This document shows, one piece after another, positions 18,174 to 27,900 of a stretch of 29,333 bases of DNA. Both the position numbers and the translations under genes were made by a program. The stretch's first letter is position 1, and each line of letters opens with the position of its first letter. Source of the DNA: a virus. A model generated the notes under the pieces. That model did no database searches, was not told the DNA's origin, and saw only the letters and a program-made list of their open reading frames with translations. The stretch covers positions 1-29,333 of IMG/VR virus record IMGVR_UViG_3300011116_000947; one strand, given 5' to 3'.

Positions 18174-19726
18174 TGGCTTACGCGGATAGGCCGGCTGCGC
18201 TTTTCAGCGGTGGGCTCAACCTTCGTGACAGCTATGAGCAGATGGAGCCCAATCAGGCGTACGACCTGCTGAATGTTGCGTTCGATAACCGGGGTGGGGT
18301 GAAGTCGCGCCCTGGGTTTGCGGCGTTCACGGCTGCCGGGACGAACCGTTATGACAGCATGGCGGCGTTCTACACGACGGGCGGGACTAAGCACCTTGTC
18401 TGCGGTGCGGGGAACCGCCTTGAGGTCTTTGACAGTACGGGTGCTGCGGTTACTAGCTCTACTTCAACGGCCCCGACCGCTAACCCGCATTACTTCGCTC
18501 GGTTTGGCGGGCCGACCAAGACCGTCATGTACGCCGCGAACGGCACAGATTCGTTGCGGCAGTGGAACGGGACGGCGTGGAGTGTTCCGAGCTTCACTGG
18601 CACTACCCCCACCGGAAAGTATCTGGCGGTGACGCCGTGGGATAACCGCTTGGTGAACGCTCGCAGGTCAGGATCCACGGGGGGTGATAACCCCTCCACT
18701 GTTCGATTCTCTAATCCTTCGGTGCCGGACACTTGGCTGGCTGACAACTGGGTTGATCTTGCCCCAGGTGACGGCGAGCAGATCATGGGTGTTGCCACGT
18801 TCAACAACTACCTGATCGTGTTCAAGGAGTCGCACTTCTTCGTGTTCTACGGCACGACACTGGATGCTGACGGCAACCCGGAGTTCAACTACCGCGCCGT
18901 TGAGGCCGGCGTGGGGCTCGCCTCAGCGGACGCTTTGTGCGTAGCCCCTGACGGCGTGTATTTCCTCGCTGACAACGGGATCTACAAGACTGATGGTGGC
19001 CTGCCGATTCTCGTTTCGGGACTGATTGATCCGCTTTTCACGGGGTCGCTGCCTCCGCTCTATGGTGGCTCGCAGGTCACGATTGCCGGCGCAAAAATGG
19101 CCTATCACAATCTTCAGGTGTTTGTCTCTGCTGGGCCGCTGCTGATGTTTGATTTGCGTAACCAGTCGTGGACAGTGTGGGATATCCCAGCTGGGGCGAT
19201 GTGCCAGTTTGAGGTGTCCGGCTCGCTGCCTGACCTTATGTTTGCCTACTCCTCGGGTGCTAATCGGATTGGGCGAGTGTCCAGCAGTTACAGCACCGAC
19301 GCCGGGGCCAACATTTCAAGCCGGATCAAGATTGCTTTCAGCGACTTGGGGGAGGACAATCATAAGACTGTCCGTGAGTCGAAGGTGTGGGGAACCGGAA
19401 CGGTGCGGTTCGGAATCGCTGACGATTTTGGTACTGCCGAGAACCTGGAGGAAGTGGTTTTTGGTGGTGCGCCCGATAAGTGGAGTGACGGCACTACGTC
19501 GGATCTGTGGGCTGACGGTACTAACCCGACTGATCTTTGGGCGAACAGTGTCGGCACTCACGCGAAGCTCGTCAGGACGAGTGTTCGCGGAACGTATTTG
19601 AGCATTGAGCTGTATTCCCAGTCTGTTGCGGGGTCTGATGTTTCGCCGGCTTGGAGCATAAATCGTGTTGTTCACCATATGAGGGAGCGCAGGGTTCCTT
19701 CTGTTACAAATCTGGATGGAGAGTAA
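18173..19726 (+). CDS. tail hub/nozzle-like protein (beta-propeller type)
   Basis: 517 residues, with the start overlapping the previous TGA by one base (TGATG). The opening FSGGLNLRDSYEQMEPNQAY followed by DLLNVAFDNRGGVKSRPGF is the signature of tail proteins such as P22 gp10-like nozzle/stabilisation proteins: GGLN, PNxAxxLxNV, GGVxxRxGF. The rest consists of repeated strands with W/Y/G blades (LRQWNGTAWSVPSFTGTTPT, LIVFKESHFFVFYGTTLDAD, GVYFLADNGIYKTDGGLPIL), suggesting a beta-propeller. It would form the short tail under the adaptor. The family suggests podovirus morphology; certainty is moderate because similar proteins occur in other tailed phages. Confidence 0.65.
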   Translation: MAYADRPAALFSGGLNLRDSYEQMEPNQAYDLLNVAFDNRGGVKSRPGFAAFTAAGTNRYDSMAAFYTTGGTKHLVCGAGNRLEVFDSTGAAVTSSTSTAPTANPHYFARFGGPTKTVMYAANGTDSLRQWNGTAWSVPSFTGTTPTGKYLAVTPWDNRLVNARRSGSTGGDNPSTVRFSNPSVPDTWLADNWVDLAPGDGEQIMGVATFNNYLIVFKESHFFVFYGTTLDADGNPEFNYRAVEAGVGLASADALCVAPDGVYFLADNGIYKTDGGLPILVSGLIDPLFTGSLPPLYGGSQVTIAGAKMAYHNLQVFVSAGPLLMFDLRNQSWTVWDIPAGAMCQFEVSGSLPDLMFAYSSGANRIGRVSSSYSTDAGANISSRIKIAFSDLGEDNHKTVRESKVWGTGTVRFGIADDFGTAENLEEVVFGGAPDKWSDGTTSDLWADGTNPTDLWANSVGTHAKLVRTSVRGTYLSIELYSQSVAGSDVSPAWSINRVVHHMRERRVPSVTNLDGE

Positions 19727-20374
19727 ATGGCGCAAGTGACGCTGCCGTACACGCTGACTGCGGGTACGCCTGAGAATGTGAATAACCTTGTGGCGAACCT
19801 GAATGCGCTTGTCGCTGGGATCAACACGGTTGATACGGCGCAGCTTGCGTCTGCTTCAGTGACGACCGCGAAAATCGCTGACGCGAACGTGACGGCTGAC
19901 AAGCTCTCGGCGGCGGCGGCTGCCAGCGTCGGACTCAATCAGACGGGCGTTACGAATCGTGCGGCTATGGCCGCCATGACTACTGAGCGTTCCACTACTA
20001 GCACTAGCTGGACGGACGTTACGGGCGCTTCCCTGTCTTTCACGGTTGCCTCTGGCGCGTATGTGATCGTCGGTTACAACGCTCAGGTGAAGTGTGGCAC
20101 CGGCACAAATGCCGGCAACACCTACTGGCGTGTGCTGGCCGATACGGCTGTCTGTAACGCTTCCTCGCCGCAGAACCCTGGCGTGGTGACTGGCTACACG
20201 GACGGTTCGCAGACCTCCTACCTTAAGGTTGGCGGTATGGCGATGTTCTCCGCCGCCGAGCTTGGCACGGGCTCTAAGACGTTTAAGTGGCAGTTTGCGA
20301 CCTACGGCGTGTCCGGTACCCCCACAGCGTTCATTGACGAGGCTTACCTGACTGTCACGCAGGTGACGTTCTAA
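19727..20374 (+). CDS. tail fibre or appendage protein
   Basis: 215 residues, ATG immediately after the previous TAA. The N-terminus ([20 protein letters not shown] ... [20 protein letters not shown]) is a common attachment segment of phage appendages. The middle, [20 protein letters not shown], is a repeat typical of triple-stranded fibre coiled parts. The C-terminal part ([20 protein letters not shown] ... [14 protein letters not shown]) is a jelly-roll-like beta domain. It precedes the collagen-like fibre, so both likely belong to the same adhesion structure. Confidence 0.65.
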   Translation: MAQVTLPYTLTAGTPENVNNLVANLNALVAGINTVDTAQLASASVTTAKIADANVTADKLSAAAAASVGLNQTGVTNRAAMAAMTTERSTTSTSWTDVTGASLSFTVASGAYVIVGYNAQVKCGTGTNAGNTYWRVLADTAVCNASSPQNPGVVTGYTDGSQTSYLKVGGMAMFSAAELGTGSKTFKWQFATYGVSGTPTAFIDEAYLTVTQVTF

Positions 20375-20375
20375 G

Positions 20376-21857
20376 TTGCCGGCTATTGCTCCCACGCCTG
20401 GACCTACCGGGGCAACAGGAGCGAGCGGGCCTAGCGGTCCTGTCGGCGCGACCGGCAGTGTTGGCCCAACTGGGGCCACGGGAAACGTGGGAGCAACCGG
20501 CCCTGCTGGCGCTACGGGCGCAACTGGCCCGCAAGGTATTCAAGGCGTTGTCGGCGCCACTGGCCCTGTTGGGGCTGCTGGCCCCGTTGGGGCTACGGGA
20601 CCGCAGGGAATCCAGGGAGTTGTCGGGCCTACGGGCGCAACTGGCCCTGTGGGCGCTACTGGTTCTCAAGGCATTCAGGGCGACGTTGGCCCAACCGGGC
20701 CGACCGGCCCTCAGGGGATTCAGGGTGTTGTCGGTGCAACTGGACCGCAGGGTGATGTTGGGGCTACTGGATCGGTAGGCCCAACCGGCCCTGCTGGCGC
20801 TACGGGGCCACAAGGGATTCAAGGCAATCCCGGTCCTACGGGTGCCACGGGACCGCAGGGTATTCAAGGTGACGTTGGGGCTACGGGTCCGACTGGTGCT
20901 GCTTCGACCGTTCCTGGCCCAACTGGCGCTACCGGACCGGCTGGTGCGGTGGGGGCTACTGGCCCTGCTGGTGCCGTAGGCGCAACCGGACCCACGGGCC
21001 CAACTGGCGCTGCTGGCTATTCAGTGTTAAGCGGTGTTGGGGCTCCTGCTGCTGGTGTTGGCGTCAATGGTGACTTTTACATTGACACCTCAGCTAACAC
21101 GATTTATGGCCCGAAGGCCGCTGGAGCTTGGGGGTCGGGAACGCTTCTTGTTGGCCCAACGGGGCCAACTGGCCCGGTGGGGGCTACTGGTGCTGCCGGA
21201 AGTGTCGGCGCTACAGGAGCTACTGGCCCCGCTGGTGCGGCTGGCGCTGTGGGGGCAACGGGGCCAACTGGTCCAACCGGCAGCGTCGGAGCCACCGGGG
21301 CTACGGGGGCTACGGGCTCCGCTACTTACGTTACTTCGCTGCCATCTTCCCCGGCAGACGGCCAGGAAATCTACTACGCTGCCGATGCTACTAACGGCGT
21401 TATCTGGCATTTGCGTTACCGAAGCGGATCCAGCTCGTCGTATAAGTGGGAGTTTGTCGGTGGTGCGGCGCTTAACAGTTCTGTCAAGAACGGCACGATC
21501 AGCGACAACGAAACGACTACTTCAACCACTTACGCCGCCCTGACTACAGCAGGGCCAACAATTACACTGCCGCTTGCCGGCGACTATGAAGTAACCATTG
21601 GAGTTACTGGGTATAATGGCAACACAAGCGCCATTATTTACATGAGCTACGATATTGGCGCTACGGGAGCAGTGGACGCAGACAGCGTGAACCTTGCTCA
21701 GTCAAACGTCGCTGCTAACGCTTACGCAACAACAACTAAGACGCGAGTAAAGACTGGTATTAGCGCCGTTGCTCTTACGTCTAAATACAAGGTGTCAGCC
21801 GGTACAGGCGTGTTCTGGAACCGCTTTATGATCGTGCGCCCAATCCGCGTCGGATGA
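20376..21857 (+). CDS. collagen-like tail fibre
   Basis: 493 residues from a TTG one base after the previous stop. Gly-X-Y triplets run from about residue 9 to 214 and again from about 259 to 315 (for example [20 protein letters not shown]), interrupted by a module [20 protein letters not shown] common in phage fibres. After [20 protein letters not shown] and a [20 protein letters not shown] unit, the C-terminal ~125 residues are a beta-sandwich ([20 protein letters not shown]) that should be the receptor-binding tip. Collagen triplets fold as triple helices, giving an elongated trimeric fibre. The TTG start gives [11 protein letters not shown]; no ATG fits. Confidence 0.85.
   Translation: MPAIAPTPGPTGATGASGPSGPVGATGSVGPTGATGNVGATGPAGATGATGPQGIQGVVGATGPVGAAGPVGATGPQGIQGVVGPTGATGPVGATGSQGIQGDVGPTGPTGPQGIQGVVGATGPQGDVGATGSVGPTGPAGATGPQGIQGNPGPTGATGPQGIQGDVGATGPTGAASTVPGPTGATGPAGAVGATGPAGAVGATGPTGPTGAAGYSVLSGVGAPAAGVGVNGDFYIDTSANTIYGPKAAGAWGSGTLLVGPTGPTGPVGATGAAGSVGATGATGPAGAAGAVGATGPTGPTGSVGATGATGATGSATYVTSLPSSPADGQEIYYAADATNGVIWHLRYRSGSSSSYKWEFVGGAALNSSVKNGTISDNETTTSTTYAALTTAGPTITLPLAGDYEVTIGVTGYNGNTSAIIYMSYDIGATGAVDADSVNLAQSNVAANAYATTTKTRVKTGISAVALTSKYKVSAGTGVFWNRFMIVRPIRVG
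20400..21325 (+). repeat. collagen-coding repeats
   Basis: Tandem, imperfect 9- to 45-nt repeats encode GXY triplets in two blocks (20400-21018 and 21147-21325), including several near-identical units that encode GPQGIQG. Such repeats favour slippage and unequal recombination, so fibre length probably varies between relatives. Confidence 0.8.
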
Positions 21858-22894
21858 GGTTTCACCTAGCGGCGCTCCCCGGACAACCAGTAGGAGGCCC
21901 GGACGCTAACCCGACGTGCGCCTTCACGGAGAAGGTCCGCAAGTTCGGCCCGATGATGGAGCCGCTGGGCCATGAGGTGATCGTGTACGGCGACCCGAGG
22001 GGGGAGGGGGTCGCTGCCTACCCGAAGGCTGATCCGCCGGAGTTCACCCCGGAGGCGTGGGAGCCGTTTAATCGCAGCGCGACTACGGCGATCCGATACC
22101 GGATGGAGCCCGGTGATGTTCTCGGGCTGATGGGCGGCTTGGCGCAGGCTGAGCTTGCGGCGATGCTGCCGGAACTTTGGCCGGTGGAGTACGGCATTGG
22201 TTACGGCGGCTCATTCGCTCCGTACAAGGTCTTTGAGTCTTACGCCTGGATGCACACCACCTACGGTCAGCAGCGCGGCACGAACACTGCTGACGGCTCG
22301 TTCTTCGATGCGGTTATCAACGCCTACTTTGAGCCTGAGCTGTTCCCTGAGCCCAGTCACGGCGAGTACCTGCTGTACGTCGGTCGCTTGACTGAGCGTA
22401 AGGGCGTGGAGGTTGTCTGTGAGACTGCTAGGCGGCTTGAGATGCCGCTGCTGATTGCGGGCGAGGGCGATGTGAAGCCTAGTTACGGCGAGTGCCTGGG
22501 GGTTGTGAAGCCTCAGGAGCGCGGCGAGCTGATGGCCGGCGCGTCGGCTCTGATGTGTCCGACGATTTACGTGGAGCCGTTTGGCTGCATCGCGGTTGAA
22601 GCGCAGTTGTGTGGGACGCCGGTTATCTCAACGGATTGGGGGGCGTTCACGGAGACTGTGGAGCAGGGCGTGTCGGGCTACAGGTGCCGGACGCTGGGTG
22701 AGTTCATGTGGGCCGCTGAGAATGTTCACAGTCTGGATCGGGCAGCTATTCGGGCGGCGGCGCAGCAGCGTTGGTCGCTGGAGGCGATTGGCCCTCAGTA
22801 CGACAGATTTTTCCAAAGACTAATGACCCTGAAGGGGGATGGTTGGTATGACGACAACAAGGTTTCCCCATTGGGGGGTGTCCTAATTGGCTAG
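21854..22894 (+). CDS. GT4-family glycosyltransferase
   Basis: 346 residues from an ATG overlapping the fibre stop (ATGA). It is a GT-B fold: an N-terminal half with the acceptor side ([20 protein letters not shown]) and a C-terminal half with [50 protein letters not shown] and [20 protein letters not shown]. The [10 protein letters not shown] segment is the E-x7-E nucleotide-sugar-binding motif of GT4 retaining enzymes. Its direct coupling to the collagen-like fibre gene suggests that it glycosylates the fibre, or another virion or host surface target. The donor sugar cannot be told from sequence. Confidence 0.85.
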   Translation: MRFHLAALPGQPVGGPDANPTCAFTEKVRKFGPMMEPLGHEVIVYGDPRGEGVAAYPKADPPEFTPEAWEPFNRSATTAIRYRMEPGDVLGLMGGLAQAELAAMLPELWPVEYGIGYGGSFAPYKVFESYAWMHTTYGQQRGTNTADGSFFDAVINAYFEPELFPEPSHGEYLLYVGRLTERKGVEVVCETARRLEMPLLIAGEGDVKPSYGECLGVVKPQERGELMAGASALMCPTIYVEPFGCIAVEAQLCGTPVISTDWGAFTETVEQGVSGYRCRTLGEFMWAAENVHSLDRAAIRAAAQQRWSLEAIGPQYDRFFQRLMTLKGDGWYDDNKVSPLGGVLIG

Positions 22895-23714
22895 GAGGAG
22901 AACCCCGCAGCAGGAAGCGCGGGAAGCTAATAGGCGCAATATTCCTAAGACACCGCCACCTGGGACGGTGCGGATCATTGGTTCCCAGAACGGCGCTGGT
23001 GTCGCTTATGACGCTGCCGGGAACGCTTTGGGGATTGTGCAGGCCTCGCTTCGTGCCGGCGCTACGGTCTATTACTCGGGTGGAGCTAACCCGGTCCCAA
23101 TTCAGATTCAGGGCGTGGGGCAAAATGCCCCAACTACAACTTTCACGGGTGATCCGCTGCCGGGGTCTGCGCCCCCTGGTGGTGGGACGCCCCCGCCGTC
23201 GCGGTTTGACGGGTACACGCCGGACAGCTTCTATAACGAGGCGCTGTCCACGATTGCCGCTAACCGCAGGCGAACACTGGACTCCGCTACTGAGGGTGAG
23301 AGGGCGCTGGCCGGTGACTACGGGCTTGGGATTACCCAAGACGACACGGGAGCGAAGTTCACTGGGCAGTGGGCGGCTTCTGATGCGAACATGGGTGGGA
23401 TTGACCCGTCCAACCCGTTCTCCAGGGCTTCGCTGCTGAACAAGAGCTATTTCACTGCTGGCAAGATTGGTGAGGGCTCGTACGCCAACCGGGGGCTTTT
23501 GACTTCCGGGGCGTATCAGCGCAGCCAGCAGCGTGACGCTTTCCGATTTGAGTCAGGCCGCGATCAGCTCTTGAAGCAGTTTGCTTCCGGCCTTCAGTCC
23601 TACCGGGATCGTCGCTCGCAGGCTGAGATTGACGCTGAGAACCAGCGCCGGCAGGCCAGCGTGGACCTGTTTGGGCGCAATCGTGACAACTACGACCGGA
23701 CTAACCCGAGCTAA
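22887..23714 (+). CDS. internal virion protein (probable)
   Basis: 275 residues from a TTG overlapping the previous gene by 8 nt ([11 protein letters not shown]). The N-terminal part (GTVRIIGSQNGAGVAYDAAG ... IQIQGVGQN) is a small beta domain followed by a Pro/Gly linker (PGSAPPGGGTPPPSRFDGY). The C-terminal half is helical: SFYNEALSTIAANRRRTLDS, then SYANRGLLTSGAYQRSQQRD and FESGRDQLLKQFASGLQSYR. The RGLLTSGAYQR segment recurs in actinophage proteins encoded among tail or ejection genes. No enzymatic motif. It likely belongs to the set delivered with DNA. Confidence 0.55.
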   Translation: MARRRTPQQEAREANRRNIPKTPPPGTVRIIGSQNGAGVAYDAAGNALGIVQASLRAGATVYYSGGANPVPIQIQGVGQNAPTTTFTGDPLPGSAPPGGGTPPPSRFDGYTPDSFYNEALSTIAANRRRTLDSATEGERALAGDYGLGITQDDTGAKFTGQWAASDANMGGIDPSNPFSRASLLNKSYFTAGKIGEGSYANRGLLTSGAYQRSQQRDAFRFESGRDQLLKQFASGLQSYRDRRSQAEIDAENQRRQASVDLFGRNRDNYDRTNPS

Positions 23715-24934
23715 TGCCAAGACCCAGGAAGCCCAAGAGAATTACCAAAGAGCAGTTTGATCGCTGGAGCCCCGAGAGGCGGCAGCGGGCGCTAAACGAC
23801 ATGCGCACCCGTATTCGCATTGAGGATCGTGCGCTGCCGGCTGAGTGGCTTGAGCGCCGCAAGAAGGCGCGGTGGAACCGTACCCCAATCACGCAGGGTA
23901 CGGCAACTACGTATGGTGATCTTGAGAAGCAGCGGGCCTACCTAGAGCCCTTGACGTTCGGTGAGGGCGACCGTCAGCTTTCGGATCGAACCGCGAATCT
24001 TGCGGCTGCCCGCCAGCGGGACGCCGACTGGTTTACGCAGTATCGCGCCGATGTGGCTGCCGCTCAGCAGCGGGCGATTGGCGCTCAGACCCAGATGGCT
24101 GAGGGTAATCGGGCTCTGATTGACTCCGCTAATCAGGTGAGCGTGTCGGGCCGTGACGCGGTGGTTCGTCAGCTTCAGGACAGGGCGGCGCAGCTCGGTC
24201 AGGCTCCGCAGGGCGGGGAGTATCAGGCTATTGCCGATCAGGCGGCTTCTGCTCGCGCCGCGTCCCTGGCGAACACTGCTCAGCGTCAGGTCAGTGATGC
24301 GAACACGAATGTTGGTTTGGCGACTGATGCGGTTGGGACTGCGCGGTTGAAGGATCGTGAGGCCCAGGGCTACCGTGATCGGCAGGCTTCGGCGCTGGAT
24401 CAGGACAAGAAGGATTACGGGTCGAAGAAGGATGCGTGGCGCAAGAAGTTCATTGACGACGCTATCGCTGAGGCTCGTAAGCAGGTTCTTGAGGATCGCG
24501 TGTTCCAGTTGAACGCTGCTGATAAGGCGGCGGATAATGCTCGCGCTGACGCTGGGTTGAGTATTCAGGAGAGGCGTTTGCGTGAGCAGCGTAGGGCTGC
24601 TCGGGAGCGTGAGCGCCTTGCGCGTGAGCGTGAGTCGCGGCAAGCCTCTGATGGCGGTCGCAATAGGTCAAGCGGGCCTAAGCCTGCCACGCCTAAGGAA
24701 ACCCGCACTCAGGCATCGGCTATTCGCCGCGCCGTAACACTTGTGCGCGGCTACAAAGCTCAGAATAAGCCAACTGGGGAAATCCGTCAGGGTCTTGCGG
24801 TCATGGGTATTGACACTGATGTTGTGAATACCGCAATGGATATTGTTTACCTGGGTGGTATTGGCAAAGTAAATCGTAGTCGCTGGCGCAAGGCTGGCTA
24901 TAACCCCCGCGACTTTGGACAGCCGTTTAAGTAG
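23714..24934 (+). CDS. helical internal virion (ejection) protein, probable
   Basis: 406 residues; the ATG overlaps the stop of the preceding gene (TAATG). It is very rich in Ala/Gln/Arg/Asp and almost entirely helical, with long coiled-coil stretches (LAAARQRDADWFTQYRADVA, QRRAARERERLARERESRQA) and basic N- and C-terminal parts (MPRPRKPKRITKEQFDRWS; SRWRKAGYNPRDFGQPFK). Such Ala/Gln-rich helical proteins next to a giant protein are typical of podovirus internal core or ejection proteins. No catalytic motif seen. It overlaps the next GTG by one base (TAGTG). Confidence 0.55.
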   Translation: MPRPRKPKRITKEQFDRWSPERRQRALNDMRTRIRIEDRALPAEWLERRKKARWNRTPITQGTATTYGDLEKQRAYLEPLTFGEGDRQLSDRTANLAAARQRDADWFTQYRADVAAAQQRAIGAQTQMAEGNRALIDSANQVSVSGRDAVVRQLQDRAAQLGQAPQGGEYQAIADQAASARAASLANTAQRQVSDANTNVGLATDAVGTARLKDREAQGYRDRQASALDQDKKDYGSKKDAWRKKFIDDAIAEARKQVLEDRVFQLNAADKAADNARADAGLSIQERRLREQRRAARERERLARERESRQASDGGRNRSSGPKPATPKETRTQASAIRRAVTLVRGYKAQNKPTGEIRQGLAVMGIDTDVVNTAMDIVYLGGIGKVNRSRWRKAGYNPRDFGQPFK

Positions 24935-27900
24935 TGCCAGGACCGGGCTATACCTCACCCAAGTCGAAAAGAGGTAAGGCGCTTGGGCTGAAGAAGCCCA
25001 AGTTTACGTATGTGTCTAATACGTCTAAGCCCGTAGCATCGCCTAAGCCGAAAGCGCGGCCTAAGGCGAAAGCTAAGCCTAAGCGCAAGCCGCTGGGCTC
25101 CAAGATGCCTACGGTGCGCCAGCAGCTTAACGCCCCGAAGTACCGTGAGCTTCGCCGTCAGAGTCAGAGTGCGGATCTGAGGCGTACTGCCGAGCAGGCG
25201 CTTCGCGTTGCGTCGGCTAAGCCCTTGTCTAAGCGTTACAGGTACGTTGCCGCGCCTAAGCCTAAGCCGCTACGGGTGTCTCCTCGTCGTGTTGGTACTG
25301 ATGTGCCGAAGCGGTTTGCGTCGAAGCCGACTGCCGCTGAGCGTCGTGACGTTCGCCGGATGCGCCGGCAGGATGAGCGTGATTTTGGCAAGGTGCTGCT
25401 GGCTGCGTACGGGAAGGGCAGCACGAAAGAGGGCGTCAAGGCTCGTCAGCGTCTTGTGGATCGTGGGACGCTGAGTGGCGAGACTTCTGCCGCCCAGGCT
25501 GAGCGGTTCAAGCGGATTATGAACGCTCGGCCTAAGCGCAAATACCCAGGCGACAAGGTTCTCAAGAAGGGTCTTGCGGCTGCCGGTCGTGCGCTTGACG
25601 ATGCACTCCCCAACCCTGCTCGCTCAACAGTCAATCTTGGTAAGGGCCAAACTGCGAGGTCTGTTGCTCGCGCTGGTGGCCGAGTTAAGACTGGCGGGAT
25701 TCCTGAACCCAAGATCCCTCGTAGCGGCGCTGCGGCTGCTCTTGTTGCTGCCGAACAGCTCACTCGTATTTCGTCCGCTGGTGGTAAGGGCGCAACGGAG
25801 GCGATCAAAGCTATTCAGCGCGGTGATTCAGCTAGTGAAGTTGGCAAGGCGTACATTCAGGGACAGGCTAAGGGCTTTGTTGAGAACAGGTCTAGTTATG
25901 GCGATGCGCTGCGTCAGGTGGGTGCGTCTAAGGGCGCGTCGGCTGGTATCGGCTTCGTGCTGGATGTTGTTCTGGACCCGACGACTTACCTAACTCTTGG
26001 TATTCCGGCTGCCGGTCGGGCCGCTGCCCGCGCCGCTGGTGAAGCTGCTGGTCGCGCTGCGGTAAAGCGCGGTGCTTCTCGGGCTGAGACTGAGCGGATC
26101 ATTAAGGCCGCGCCTGGGGCTACGCGCCCGCGTGGAAATATTGCGGGCCGGATGCGTTCTCGCGCTAGGGCGCTTGAGTCTGAGCCTGAGAGTCCTGCGA
26201 TTACTCGTCAGCGTCGTCAGCTTCGTGATCTTGAGCAGAGTGGTCGGGGCCGGTCGCGTAAGGCGCAGAACATTCGCAAGAACCTTGACCGCGCCGGCAG
26301 GCGGAAGGCGAGCCGAGTTGAGCGAGCGGAGGGTACGGCTGCGCGAGTTCAGCGCCGCGCTGATGATGCTGCTTCAGTTGTGACGCCTTTGGGGCGCGTG
26401 AAGGCTAAGGCTCCTCGCTCTACGAGGTTGTTCCCGTCGAAGGGCTCTCAGCGGGCGAGGGTTCGCAACATGCTTCGTCCGGCGCGTACAGAGGCCAAGA
26501 CGAAGTTCAGCCGCATGGCTGAGCGTCAGGTTGAGAACAGCGCGAGGGGGCAGCGCACCGATCCGGTTCTGTCTGTTCGGTTTGCGGGGCGGCGGATGGC
26601 CGATGTTCCTTTGCAGCCGTTTAGCAAGGGTGCGGTCAAGAACAGCGGCAAGGTTGGCAGTACGGCCCGCGAGGTTGTTGGCTACGTTGCTCCTGGGATT
26701 AGACCTGACAGTGGGCTGGCAGAGAAAGGCTTTGCGGGCGCTCGGCAGGCTAGTCGTGATGAGCGTTCCGGTCGCGGGACGGCTGAGGTCAATGCTGTCC
26801 TGAACATGAAGGCTGTCCAGCGGGCTACGGGCCGCATTGACGATGCTGACCGTGATTTGTGGGTTGCGGTGTGGGAGCGGTCTGGTGATCCGGCTACGCG
26901 GGTGCGCGTGAGGGATGGCCGGTTTGTGTTTGGCGCTGATGATGTGCTTCAGGATCTTCCTGATGATTTCGCTCGTCGGTATCTAGTTAAGACTCGTCGC
27001 CGTGGCTATCAGCTTCGCGGGACTAAGCGCGTTAATGATGTGTTGAAGGGTGCGCGGCGTAAGGTTGAGCGTTCCGGTCAGCCTGTCGGTGACGCGCTGA
27101 AGATCAAGCCAAATGATCCAGAGGTTGAGCTGGCGTCCCAGTATTACCCGCGTCGTGCGGCGCAGGATCAAGACCTGCCGTATCAGGACAAGGTGGATTA
27201 CATTCCGCCTAGTCGTGAGGCTCAAACTGTTGGCGCTGCCGCAAGGGAGCAGGCTGGCGCAGCAGCATTGGGTGGTTCGGTGCGCGGCAACCTCATGGGT
27301 CGTCAGGATCCCAGGCCGCAGGACGTAGCAAACCTTGAGCGGTTTATGGGTGAGGGCAGCGGCCCGATCATGGGCGCTAACCCGGCTCAGGATTTTGCTC
27401 AGTACGGGCTAAACATGGAGCGCATCGCTGCTTACAATGCTGGTGTGCGCCGGCTTGCTGAGTCGGGTCAGTCGGTTCGCATGAAGCCTGTGGGCGAGGA
27501 AACGCTTGAGGAGTTCTACAAGCGCAACGGGATTATGAACGGCGAGCCCGAGAGCGCCGGCATGAAGGTTTATGAACTAGGCGTTCGCGGTGAGGGTGCT
27601 GGTCGTTATGACCTGCGTGAGATTGAGCCCGAGGTTCTTCAGCAGCTCATTACCGGCAAGGCTCCTGGCGGGGAGCCGACGAAGCTAAAGCGTGTCGGCC
27701 AGTACGTGATTCTGGATGAGCGAGCGGTTGCCCGGTTCCGTCAGTTCCGCAGCGCAGAGGTTCTTGGGAATAAGCCACTTACTCGGCTTTGGGACAGGCT
27801 TGGCGGTCGGCTTCGTCAGCTTGCGATCTTTACGCCGATGTATCAGGCGATCAACGAGATGGGCGATACGTGGATCATGTTCACGGTTGTCCCTGGCTAC

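Noticed and set aside
20355-20867. Antisense ORFs and alternative-frame ORFs across the collagen region
   Set aside because: Repeats keep several frames open; only the GXY frame makes sense as protein.
22861-22880. CCCCATTGGGG palindrome as a regulatory site
   Set aside because: It lies within the end of the glycosyltransferase gene, and its similarity to the hairpin at 14605-14617 is only about 11 nt, so coincidence is likely.
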